Positions 1 to 6,505 of a stretch of 23,945 nucleotides of DNA are shown in pieces (position 1 is the stretch's first letter; every line of letters starts with the position of its first letter). The stretch comes from CAZFDT01 sp964518335 (GTDB lineage: Bacteria; Planctomycetota; Phycisphaerae; Phycisphaerales; Phycisphaeraceae), in NCBI GenBank assembly GCA_964518335.1, contig CAZFDT010000077.1:1-23945 (forward strand). Reading direction: 5' to 3'. The translations under genes and the position numbers were made by a program. The notes beneath the pieces are model-generated. The model saw only the letters and a list, made by a program, of their open reading frames with translations. It had not been told where the DNA came from and did no database searches.

Positions 1-216
1 GAGTTCCTCGCGCGGGATGCGGCGGAAGCGCGAGCCGGGCACGCGGAACCCGTGCAGTCGGCCCGAGTCGAAGCAGCGGATGATGGTCTGCTGCGAGATC
101 TTGCAGACCTCGGCGGCCTCGCCGGTGGTGAACACCTGCTTGCCGCGCAGCTCCGCCGGCGCCGCCGTCGCGTGGTTGCCGTTGCTGTTGCCGTTGGGTG
201 CGTTGGTGATGCCCAT
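1..216 (-). CDS. MerR/excisionase-type helix-turn-helix protein, C-terminus cut by window edge
   Basis: This is the first 72 codons of a small DNA-binding protein that runs off the left edge. After an Asn/Gly-rich N-terminal tail (about residues 1-22) comes a BldC/excisionase-type winged HTH. It contains FTTGEAAEVCKISQQTI (helix-turn-helix, from about residue 28) and then the wing and arginine patch GFRVPGSRFRRIPREEL. In the wider family this domain binds DNA as a small regulator, or sits at the N-terminus of response-regulator-like proteins; which applies here is not visible. The ATG at 214-216 is supported by a GGGAGGA Shine-Dalgarno at 224-230 with 7-base spacing. No other gene is close upstream, so it probably has its own promoter. 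The family call is reliable; target and role are unknown. Confidence 0.8.
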   Translation of the reverse strand, partial: MGITNAPNGNSNGNHATAAPAELRGKQVFTTGEAAEVCKISQQTIIRCFDSGRLHGFRVPGSRFRRIPREEL

Positions 217-362
217 GGTCCTGTCCTCCCGTGTCAGCCCGGAAATCTTCCCCACCTTGTCTAAGTTGCCATCGGCGGAGTCGGGAGTCGGGTTTAGGAC
301 GGCGCATCCTCGGCCGAAGGCTTGACGCCATCGGCCCGCTGATATCGGACGCGGCCTCGGGT

Positions 363-368
363 TATCAT
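363..368 (+). promoter_or_regulatory. possible -10 element (TATCAT) for the hydrolase gene
   Basis: TATCAT lies 37 bases before the ATG at 406, giving a leader of about 30 bases that contains the AGGAG ribosome-binding site at 395-399. No convincing -35 was found at 17 bases. A TTGACG at 322-327 is too far upstream to pair with it. Confidence 0.3.
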
Positions 369-405
369 GCGCCACAAGGGGGGCGCCTTCGATCAGGAGC
401 ACCAC

Positions 406-1077
406 ATGGCCGTCACCATCACCTACCTCGGGCACAGCGGCGTCCTGCTGTCGGACGGCAGGCACACCCTCGCCATCGACCCGTTCCTCACGGGCAACCC
501 GCTGGCCAAACACAAGCCCGGCGACATCGAGTGCGACTACGTCGCGCTGACGCACGGCCACGCCGACCACTTCGGCGACACGTTGGCCCTCGCCCGCGCC
601 AACCGCGCCACCGTCATCGCCGCGTGGGAGATCTGCAACTTCATCGAGGAGAAGGGCCACGCCAAGGTCGATCCGGGCAACCCCGGCGGCCGGGTCTATA
701 CCGACTTCGGCTACGTGGCGTTCACCCCGGCGTTCCACTCCTCCAGCTACGAAGGCCGGTACATGGGTCAGCCCTGCGGCCTGGTGATCGACATCGGCGG
801 TATGAAGCTCTACCACGCCGGCGACACCGCCCTCTTCAGCGACATGAAACTCATCGGCGAGATCGCCAAGCCTCGCGTCGCCTTCCTCCCCGTCGGCGAC
901 CGCTTCACCATGGGCCCCAAGCTCGCCAAGCTCGCCGCCGAGTTCGTCAAGCCCCAGTTCGCCGTGCCCATCCACTACAAGACCTTCCCCCTGCTCACCA
1001 GTGACATCAGCGAGTTCAAGCCCGAAGGCGTGACGGTGAAGGAGATGCAGCCGGGCGAGGTGTGGGAGTTGAAGTAA
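406..1077 (+). CDS. UPF0173-type metal-dependent hydrolase (metallo-beta-lactamase fold)
   Basis: This 223-residue cytoplasmic enzyme belongs to the UPF0173 branch of the metallo-beta-lactamase superfamily. The strand near residues 6-15 (TYLGHSGVLL) is the usual family opening. The metal motif THGHADHFGD gives H50, H52, D54 and H55. Further ligands are probably in FHSS (about 118), YHAGDTALFSD (about 143) and PIHYKTFP (about 192). Length and motif order match complete members. The frame is open from 367, but the ATG at 406 is chosen because AGGAG at 395-399 precedes it by 6 bases and the protein then starts as family members do. The substrate is not known for the family. It stands alone, convergent with the next gene. 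Confidence 0.9.
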   Translation: MAVTITYLGHSGVLLSDGRHTLAIDPFLTGNPLAKHKPGDIECDYVALTHGHADHFGDTLALARANRATVIAAWEICNFIEEKGHAKVDPGNPGGRVYTDFGYVAFTPAFHSSSYEGRYMGQPCGLVIDIGGMKLYHAGDTALFSDMKLIGEIAKPRVAFLPVGDRFTMGPKLAKLAAEFVKPQFAVPIHYKTFPLLTSDISEFKPEGVTVKEMQPGEVWELK

Positions 1078-1078
1078 C

Positions 1079-1172
1079 GCCACAAAACCGCAACGCCTCA
1101 ACGCCGTAAACAAGGCAAACCGGGGCTGACCGAGTCTGTAGCGTGGTGGCGTGGTGGTGTTGCGGCGTTTCT
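1079..1172. repeat. convergent-gene spacer built from CGCCACAA/CGCAACGCC words in inverted orientation
   Basis: The 95 bases between the convergent stops at 1077 and 1173 hold CGCCACAAAACCGCAACGCC followed by CAACGCCG on the left. The opposite-sense words GTTGCGGCGTTT lie near 1160-1171. The same vocabulary recurs at 9313-9435. It may fold as a loose bidirectional hairpin. There is no T-tract, so it is not a classical terminator. Confidence 0.4.
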
Positions 1173-1616
1173 TCACGCCATCGCGTTGACCATGCCGCCG
1201 GTCTGCCCGGTCGTCACCGACTGGCCCGCGGCGTTGTAGCCGCAGGCGACGCTGCCGGGGGTCATCGACACGGTGCTGGTCGTGGACGCGAAGGAGCTTT
1301 GTTGCTGTTGACCCATCATCGCCAGCGCCATGGCCAGGCCCAGGGCGCTGTTCTTGTCCTCGTCCTGGTCGTCCTTGCCGCCGAGGCCCTGCAACGCCAT
1401 GGCGGCGACGAGCAGTTGGATCACCTGCTCGCCCATCGACCCCATGGCGTGGGACATCATCATGCTGTCGCTGCTGAACGACGCCCCGTCCTTGCCGATG
1501 GACAGGCTCGAGCTGTGCTGAAAGCTCGTGCTGCTGTGGCCCCCGGCGGCCGAGACCGAGCTGCTGTAGCCGGTGTAGGCGGCGCCGCTGCTCCCGCTGA
1601 TCGCGCTGACGGACAT
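1173..1616 (-). CDS. small Ser/Ala/Met-rich protein of unknown function
   Basis: This 147-residue protein matches no family I recognise. The N-terminal third is serine-rich (residues 1-50, with SSS runs). A short amphipathic helix, GEQVIQLLVAAMALQGLGG (about 62-80), follows. Next come an acidic stretch KDDQDEDKNS (81-90), a second Ala/Met/Leu helix ALGLAMALAMMG (91-102), a QQQQ run, and a Thr/Ser/Gly-rich tail with one Cys (C125). There is no signal peptide. The ATG at 1614-1616 has a GGAGGA site about 6 bases upstream. The frame stays open further upstream, but that extension is Arg/Ala-rich and lacks any start signal. Composition (Ser/Gly linkers around two hydrophobic helices) suggests a self-assembling or exported structural protein, but this is only a guess. 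Confidence 0.65.
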   Translation of the reverse strand: MSVSAISGSSGAAYTGYSSSVSAAGGHSSTSFQHSSSLSIGKDGASFSSDSMMMSHAMGSMGEQVIQLLVAAMALQGLGGKDDQDEDKNSALGLAMALAMMGQQQQSSFASTTSTVSMTPGSVACGYNAAGQSVTTGQTGGMVNAMA

Positions 1617-1789
1617 CGCTATCCTCCGATCGTGTGAGCCGGTGGTGGCTCGAGGGGAGGACTGGCACAGCCCGCGCCGGGCGCGGCGGCGTCGTGAGGC
1701 GAAGCGAAATGGCCTGATTTCCCGGCATTTTCGTGACTCGGCCGCCTGTGACGGCGGCAACGATCGCAACGACGTGTCGCCCCGGCGCG

Positions 1790-3703
1790 TCAGCCTGGGT
1801 TGCCCGCAGGCACGGCCGCCGCCTGCTGCGACGCCCCGTCGCCCGACTCCGGCAACGCCGGCGGCTTGTGCGTCACCTCCACCAGCAGGTTCCGCTCCGA
1901 CCCGCCTCGCGGTGGCGGACGACGACCCATGCCCCCCATCCCACCGGCACCCCATCGCACCCGCGCCCGGTTGTCCACCGGCACGGCCTGCCGGCCCAGC
2001 GGCGATCGCTCCCACGTGAACGTCAGCTTCGTGTCGTAACGATCCACCGGCAGCGTCCGCCACATGCCGAACTGCTGCGCTTCACGACCCGACAGCGCAC
2101 GCCACGGCATCGCCACGAACACCCGACGCCCGTCGGCGATCGCCGCGTCGATCAGCCGATGCTGCTCGGCGGTCAACGCCCGCTGGTCGAAGTCCTTCAG
2201 TCGCTCGTACAGGGCCACGCGACGCTGCGGCTGCAGACCCTGCGGCTCGGCCATCTCCTCGTCGGGCAGCGGCAGGCGGCGCACCGCGCCCTGGTCGAAC
2301 TGCTCGCCCGTGTAGAGCTTGTAGTCGCCGACGAACTGCAGATGGTGCAGCAGATTCTGGTTGCGGCTGATGATGACCGACCCCGGCGGGGCTTTGTCGA
2401 GGACCAACCGGGCCTGGTCCTGCAGCGCCAGGCGGTTGATCTGGTCCAGTTCGAGCTGCTGGACGGACGCGGTGACGTTGACGAGGATGGCCAGCGCCGC
2501 CACGACGCCGGCGGCCAGCGCCCAGCCCGCGCCGCTGGTGCGTGTGACAGTGACCCCGTGGACAGCGGCTTGCGGCCTGGTGTCGATCAGCACCGCCGCC
2601 ACGGCCGCCGCGCATGCCGCCAGCGCGGGGAACTGCGTCACGAAGAAGCGCGTGTAGCCCAGACCCTCGGGACTCGGCGCCCAGTAATACGCCGTGTACA
2701 GCAGCACGCTGGGCACGATCCAGGCGAGCATCACCAGCCCGATGCGCCAGCACCAGAACGTCAGCCCGATCATCCCGGCGACGGCGACGGGGAAGATCAT
2801 GAACAGGCCCGGCCCGTCGAGCGAGCGGAGCATGGTGGCCCAGTTGTCGAGGAAGTATTCCCACTTGAACCCGGTGGACTCGTTGGTCGGGTCGTACCCG
2901 GTGAGCGAGCCGAAGGCGGCGTAGTTGTAGGCGATCATCGCGCCGACGACGACCCACCATGCGGCGGCCATCGTCATGACCTGGAGGTAACTGCGCCACT
3001 GGCGCCAGCGCATGCCCGCCAGCACCGCCACGGCCGCCGCCAGCACGAGCAGACCCTCGGTGTAGCGGAACGTCACCGCCGCACCCAGGCACAGCCCCGC
3101 GCCGACGGCCCGGCCCCACCCGCCGCGACGAGACCACTGCAACGCAAAGTACATCCCCCACGTCACGAAGCACACCGCCCCCGCGTGACTGTTGGGATTC
3201 GTCGCCAGCCCCATGATCGCCGGGCTCGTGGCCATCGCCCCCGTCGCCAGCAGCGCCAGACCCGACCCCGCCACCTGCCGCACCACCAGGAACGTCGCCG
3301 CCAGGCCCAGCGTCATGCACACCGGGTTGATCCAGTAGGCGAATGTCGGCCCGATGCCCGTCCACCATCCGATCGCCACCAGCAGCGGCAGGCCGGGCGG
3401 ATACTTGGGGTAATAGCGCTCGTGGTCGGTGCCCAGGTCGGCGCCGATCCACATGCGGCCGACGAACTGATAGGGATCGACCTGGCCGGTGTCGGGATCG
3501 ATCACCGACAGTCCGGCCGTGCCGCGCTGGGCCAGCACCTTGCCGCCGACGAGGTAGCCGTTCTGATCCACGCCCGGATGGGCCGCGACGTTGAACGCCG
3601 CCATGACGAGGAAGAACACCACGACCAGGGCGACCGCGCCGGCCCCGAAGAGCCACCGCTCCCACTCGCGCTCATCCTGCCGCAACAGCGGCTGTGCGAT
3701 CAT
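1790..3703 (-). CDS. GT-C fold membrane glycosyltransferase (ArnT/PMT-like)
   Basis: This 637-residue integral membrane protein resembles the GT39/ArnT/PMT_2 group, which transfer sugars from polyprenyl-phosphate donors on the outer face of the membrane. The first membrane segment is at about 18-38. It is followed by HPGVDQNGYL with D46 where GT-C enzymes carry the catalytic Asp in the first external loop. YYPKYPPGLPLLVA (97-110) is the second family signature. Roughly ten further hydrophobic segments run to about residue 405, and a soluble C-terminal domain of about 230 residues ends in a Gly/Pro-rich region. The ATG at 3703 has an AGGAAA about 10 bases upstream. It is monocistronic, with a large hairpin upstream separating it from the permease operon. 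Acceptor and donor are unknown. Confidence 0.8.
   Translation of the reverse strand: MIAQPLLRQDEREWERWLFGAGAVALVVVFFLVMAAFNVAAHPGVDQNGYLVGGKVLAQRGTAGLSVIDPDTGQVDPYQFVGRMWIGADLGTDHERYYPKYPPGLPLLVAIGWWTGIGPTFAYWINPVCMTLGLAATFLVVRQVAGSGLALLATGAMATSPAIMGLATNPNSHAGAVCFVTWGMYFALQWSRRGGWGRAVGAGLCLGAAVTFRYTEGLLVLAAAVAVLAGMRWRQWRSYLQVMTMAAAWWVVVGAMIAYNYAAFGSLTGYDPTNESTGFKWEYFLDNWATMLRSLDGPGLFMIFPVAVAGMIGLTFWCWRIGLVMLAWIVPSVLLYTAYYWAPSPEGLGYTRFFVTQFPALAACAAAVAAVLIDTRPQAAVHGVTVTRTSGAGWALAAGVVAALAILVNVTASVQQLELDQINRLALQDQARLVLDKAPPGSVIISRNQNLLHHLQFVGDYKLYTGEQFDQGAVRRLPLPDEEMAEPQGLQPQRRVALYERLKDFDQRALTAEQHRLIDAAIADGRRVFVAMPWRALSGREAQQFGMWRTLPVDRYDTKLTFTWERSPLGRQAVPVDNRARVRWGAGGMGGMGRRPPPRGGSERNLLVEVTHKPPALPESGDGASQQAAAVPAGNPG
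3132..3144 (+). repeat. copy of dispersed motif GNYCACTGCARCG
   Basis: GACCACTGCAACG inside the glycosyltransferase gene, opposite to the gene strand, read there as TTG CAG TGG. Confidence 0.6.
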
Positions 3704-3726
3704 GTTCGTGCGTTTCCTGTTCTTGC

Positions 3727-3786
3727 GGCCGCTGGCGGCTTAGCTGGGCCTGCATCGCCGCCCTTCGCTAAGCCGCAAGCGGCCGA
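3727..3786. repeat. REP-like inverted repeat, 19-base arms, 18/19 paired
   Basis: Arms at 3727-3745 and 3768-3786 (core GGCGGCTTAGC paired with GCTAAGCCGC) match at 18 of 19 positions across a 22-base loop. It lies downstream of the permease operon and upstream of the glycosyltransferase. It could end transcription of the former, although no T-tract follows. It looks like the AAGCCGC-type extragenic palindromes often seen in planctomycetes. Confidence 0.65.
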
Positions 3787-3807
3787 ACACGATATCACCT
3801 TGCACGG

Positions 3808-5112
3808 TCAACGCGGCAAGCCCTCGGATGCTTGCACCCGCTTGCGTGCGATGACGTGCCACGCCAGGCCAGCGGCGATGAGGGCCAGGCCCGCCAGCCA
3901 GATGTGCCAGTGGACCCAGAACGCCAGGAACAGGCACGACGCCAGGCCGCCCCACGCCCAGGCGCGGGGGAAGAGGCGCTGTGCCGGCGGCAGGCGCAGC
4001 GCCGCGGCGTTGGTGATCGCGTAATAGATCAGCACGGTGAAGGCGCTGAACGACCAGGTGGTCTTGACGTTGCCGATGAGGACGAGGCCGGCGATCGCGG
4101 CGCCGATGACGATGGTGGCGACGTTGGGCGAATGCGAGCGCGGGCTGATGCGTGCGACACTTGCGGGGGCGTCGCCGCGGCGGCCCAGGGCCAGCAGCAC
4201 GCGCGACAGGCCCAGCAGCAGGTTGAGCAGCACGCCCGCCATGGCGGCGACCGCGCCGACGCCCAGCACGATGCCGCCGACGCGGCCCACCGACTGCTCG
4301 GCCGCCCACGCCAGCGGCGCGATCCACTTCGACGCTGCAGTGAACGTCGGCGACTTCGCCGCCGCCACGTACACCACGCCCACCGCCACGTACAGCAGCA
4401 TCGACACGCCCAGCGTGACGATCATCGCGCGGGGGATGTTCTTCCGGGGGTCGGTGATCTCCTCGCCCATGGTGGCGATGCGCCCGTAGCCGGTGTAGGC
4501 CACGAACATCAGCGCCGTCGCTTCGAGCCAGCCGGGCGACAGGTCGAAGTCGGCCCACGGCCGCGCCAGCGTGCCCTCCCGCGCCGCCCACGCACCCCCG
4601 GCGACCACGAAAAACGCCAGCGCCCCCAGCGTCACGGACACGATGGCGATGTTCACCGCGTTGGACCGGCGAATGCCCGAGCAGACCAGCACAGTCAGGA
4701 CGACGACGATGAACAGCGCCGCCGGCGTGGTCATGCGTGCGTCCAGGCCCAGCCCGCCCAGGAGGTAGCCGGCAAACCCCAGCGCCGCCGTCGCCGCCGA
4801 CGCGCTCTTGGCGCACAGGAACATCCACCCGGCGGTGAAGCCCAGCGCCGGGTGCAGCAGCCGGTAGCCGTACTCGTACGTCCCGCCCGACACCGGGTGG
4901 GCCGCGGCCAACTGCGCCGAGCTGAGCCCGTTGCACGTGGCCACCACCGCCGCCGCGGCGATGGCGATCACCACGCCCGGCCCCGCCAGGTCCGCCGCCA
5001 GGGCGATCGACACGAACACCCCCGTGCCCACGATGCTCCCCAGCCCGAGCATGACCGCGCCCGTCACGCCGACCTGACGCTGCAGTGATCCCTGTGTCGC
5101 CGGCGTCGTCAT
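3808..5112 (-). CDS. APC-superfamily amino acid/amine permease
   Basis: This 434-residue transporter has about 12 membrane segments. The first carries the APC-superfamily signature GLGSIVGTGVFVS (residues 23-35), the unwound helix that binds the substrate backbone. SGGTYEYGYRLLHP (about 74-87) is the second conserved region. GRIATMGEEITDPRKNIPRA (about 210-229) is the conserved cytosolic loop after TM6. Length and topology match amino-acid permeases of the YfnA/CAT-like kind; the solute cannot be predicted. It is the last gene of the padR operon. Its ATG overlaps the stop of the upstream gene (ATGA at 5109-5112), and a GGGAGG site sits 6 bases before the start. Genetic coupling suggests it imports or exports the compound acted on by the methyltransferase. 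Confidence 0.88.
   Translation of the reverse strand: MTTPATQGSLQRQVGVTGAVMLGLGSIVGTGVFVSIALAADLAGPGVVIAIAAAAVVATCNGLSSAQLAAAHPVSGGTYEYGYRLLHPALGFTAGWMFLCAKSASAATAALGFAGYLLGGLGLDARMTTPAALFIVVVLTVLVCSGIRRSNAVNIAIVSVTLGALAFFVVAGGAWAAREGTLARPWADFDLSPGWLEATALMFVAYTGYGRIATMGEEITDPRKNIPRAMIVTLGVSMLLYVAVGVVYVAAAKSPTFTAASKWIAPLAWAAEQSVGRVGGIVLGVGAVAAMAGVLLNLLLGLSRVLLALGRRGDAPASVARISPRSHSPNVATIVIGAAIAGLVLIGNVKTTWSFSAFTVLIYYAITNAAALRLPPAQRLFPRAWAWGGLASCLFLAFWVHWHIWLAGLALIAAGLAWHVIARKRVQASEGLPR
4333..4345 (-). repeat. copy of dispersed motif GNYCACTGCARCG
   Basis: Minus-strand GTTCACTGCAGCG in the permease gene, read TTC ACT GCA GCG (Phe-Thr-Ala-Ala). Confidence 0.6.
5078..5090 (-). repeat. copy of dispersed motif GNYCACTGCARCG
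   Basis: Minus-strand GATCACTGCAGCG near the start of the permease gene, read TCA CTG CAG CGT. Confidence 0.6.
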
Positions 5113-5492
5113 GGCGCGCCTCCCGTAAAGTCGCGGTCCTCGGCCGCTCGCGCCAGCTCGCGGGCACGCTGCAGTTCGTCAGGCGTCAACAGCGCATCGC
5201 GCACGCGGTTGAACAGCGGGTTGAGATACCCATCCAGCCAGCGGAACAACCGCGATCGCTCCTTGAGCACGTTCTTGCGGAAACGGATGCATCCGTGACA
5301 CATCGGCGACCGTGCCTCGTAGTCCTTCGGGTTGACCCGGTGCACCAGCGCGAACGCGCGGATGCCCGTCGCCAGCACTTCGCGGAACGGCCGGAACCAC
5401 CACGCCCGCCGGTAGCACAGCTTCTCCAGCCGGATCGTGCAGAGCTTGCACGACAGGTGCGCCGGCGGCGAGACGACAATCGGCAACGTCAT
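5109..5492 (-). CDS. small basic protein with two CxxC motifs, unknown function
   Basis: This 127-residue protein carries CKLC (C15, C18), C26, and MCHGC (C65, C68), an arrangement able to bind zinc or an iron-sulfur cluster. Between the motifs is a Trp/Arg/Phe-rich amphipathic stretch (YRRAWWFRPFREVLATGIRA). The C-terminal half is a charged helix (LTPDELQRARELARAAEDRD). There is no signal peptide or membrane segment. I do not recognise the family. The ATG at 5492 has AAAGGAG within the last codons of the upstream methyltransferase gene, and its stop overlaps the permease start. It is therefore translated as the third member of a coupled operon. A metal-binding accessory or electron-transfer role is inference only. 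Confidence 0.75.
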   Translation of the reverse strand: MTLPIVVSPPAHLSCKLCTIRLEKLCYRRAWWFRPFREVLATGIRAFALVHRVNPKDYEARSPMCHGCIRFRKNVLKERSRLFRWLDGYLNPLFNRVRDALLTPDELQRARELARAAEDRDFTGGAP

Positions 5493-5495
5493 GAC

Positions 5496-6089
5496 TCACT
5501 CCTTTCCATGAGGGTCACTGCAGCGGATCATCACCAGGCCAAAGTGGTACGGCGGCAGATCGACGCGCCCGTCGCCCAGCAACGCAAAGCCGACCCGCTC
5601 GGCCCAGGCGCGGCACTGCTCGGGCCGCGGGCGGATCGCCAGCGCCGGGCCGCGCGGCGTCGCCGGGTCGGGGTTCCAGTGCATCACGCCCAGCCGCCCG
5701 CCCGGGCGCAGCACCCGCCTCGCCTCCCCGAGCAACTGCAGCGGCGCCTCGCAGTGCAGAATGTTGAACAGCATCGCGTAATCCACGCTGGCGTCGGGCA
5801 GGCCCATGCCCTGGGCGACGAAGTCGCGCAGCGTCGCCCGCACATTGCCCAGGCCCGCCTCGGCGGCCTTTCGCGCGGTCGCCTCGACCATCGCCGGCTC
5901 GATGTCCAGCGCATGCACCACGCCCCGCACCATCCGAGCCGCGGGGATGGCGAACGTCCCATAGCCGCAGCCGAAGTCGGCCACGTCGCCGCATGCCTGG
6001 GTCAGTCCCAGCCGCACCAGCGCCTCGTGCGGGGAGAAGAACGTCGCCCACATCGACTCGTCGGGCATGCCGCTGTCGCGCGTCTTCAT
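5496..6089 (-). CDS. class I SAM-dependent methyltransferase
   Basis: This 197-residue Rossmann-fold methyltransferase has motif I VADFGCGYGTFAIPAA (about 36-51). The acidic residue for the SAM ribose lies in HALDIEP (59-65). Motif IV-like YAMLFNILHCEAP is near 103-115, and LRPGGRLGVMHWNPD is typical of small UbiE/Methyltransf_11 enzymes. The ATG at 6087-6089 is chosen because it overlaps the padR stop (ATGA), giving translational coupling; the open frame extends further upstream but through padR. One 13-base repeat motif (see 5513-5525) lies in its last codons. Substrate unknown. Being between a PadR repressor and a permease suggests a small organic or toxic metabolite. Confidence 0.88.
   Translation of the reverse strand: MKTRDSGMPDESMWATFFSPHEALVRLGLTQACGDVADFGCGYGTFAIPAARMVRGVVHALDIEPAMVEATARKAAEAGLGNVRATLRDFVAQGMGLPDASVDYAMLFNILHCEAPLQLLGEARRVLRPGGRLGVMHWNPDPATPRGPALAIRPRPEQCRAWAERVGFALLGDGRVDLPPYHFGLVMIRCSDPHGKE
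5513..5525 (+). repeat. copy of dispersed motif GNYCACTGCARCG
   Basis: GGTCACTGCAGCG, one of nine exact matches to the dispersed motif. It lies inside the 3' end of the methyltransferase gene, on the strand opposite to the gene. Confidence 0.6.
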
Positions 6090-6409
6090 GGCTTGCCTTT
6101 CGACGCAGGATGCTGGGCCAGCTCCCGGTGCAACTCGCGGACCTTGCCACGCGCCGCCGCCAGGGCGCGGCGTCCGGCGGGCGTGGCGCGGTACACCCGC
6201 ACGGTGCGACCGGCCTGCTTCACCTGGCGCGAGCGCACCAGGCCGTCGCGTTCCAGCCCGTGCAGCAGCGGGTAGAGCGTGCCCGCACCCAGTCTGTACC
6301 CGTGCCGCGCCAGCTCCTGGATCATCCAGTGGCCATAGACCGGCCCCTCCGCCGCGTGGTGCAGCACGTGCAGGCGAACCAGGCCGAGCGTAAGGTCGCG
6401 GGCGGGCAT
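6086..6409 (-). CDS. PadR-family transcriptional regulator
   Basis: This 107-residue winged-helix repressor of the short PadR type lacks the long C-terminal domain. Diagnostic residues are GPVYGHWMIQELARHGYRLGAG followed by TLYPLLHGLERDGLVRS (the recognition helix and wing) and VYRATPAGRRAL (the end of the wing). PadR proteins usually repress their own operon and release on binding a small effector. Here the gene opens an operon with a methyltransferase, a Cys-motif protein and a permease. A 26-bp palindrome lies 10 bases upstream of its ATG, an arrangement that strongly suggests autorepression. The stop overlaps the next ATG. No clear Shine-Dalgarno is visible before the start. The effector is unknown. 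Confidence 0.93.
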   Translation of the reverse strand: MPARDLTLGLVRLHVLHHAAEGPVYGHWMIQELARHGYRLGAGTLYPLLHGLERDGLVRSRQVKQAGRTVRVYRATPAGRRALAAARGKVRELHRELAQHPASKGKP

Positions 6410-6419
6410 GGGTTATATC

Positions 6420-6445
6420 ATCGAAGTTCGATATCGAGATTCGAT
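6420..6445. promoter_or_regulatory. probable PadR operator, 26-bp near-perfect palindrome
   Basis: The sequence reads ATCGAA-gt-TCGATATCGA-ga-TTCGAT, symmetric about 6432/6433. All positions pair except two mismatched pairs between the outer and central blocks (22 of 26 bases symmetric). It sits 10 bases upstream of padR and is AT-richer than its surroundings. It overlaps possible -10 sequences (TATCGA, GATATAAC) on the minus strand. Position and symmetry fit an autoregulatory PadR-dimer site; this is inferred, not shown. Confidence 0.65.
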
Positions 6446-6474
6446 GGTAGTCTGCCATGGCTGTTCGATCAACT

Positions 6475-6505
6475 CAACTTGATCATCACAACATAGATCA
6501 AGTTG
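6475..6505. repeat. perfect 10-bp inverted repeat, 11-base loop, at the 3' end of the ATPase gene
   Basis: CAACTTGATC at 6475-6484 pairs exactly with GATCAAGTTG at 6496-6505, and the ATPase stop codon lies within the right arm. A third GATCAA at 6467-6472 forms another dyad with TTGATC at 6479-6484. No T-run follows on the minus strand. It may be an RNA hairpin ending the ATPase transcript or a protein-binding site upstream of padR. Confidence 0.55.

Noticed and set aside
322..345. TTGACG as -35 box for the hydrolase gene
   Set aside because: Distance to the TATCAT at 363-368 is about 35 bases, far from the 16-18 needed.
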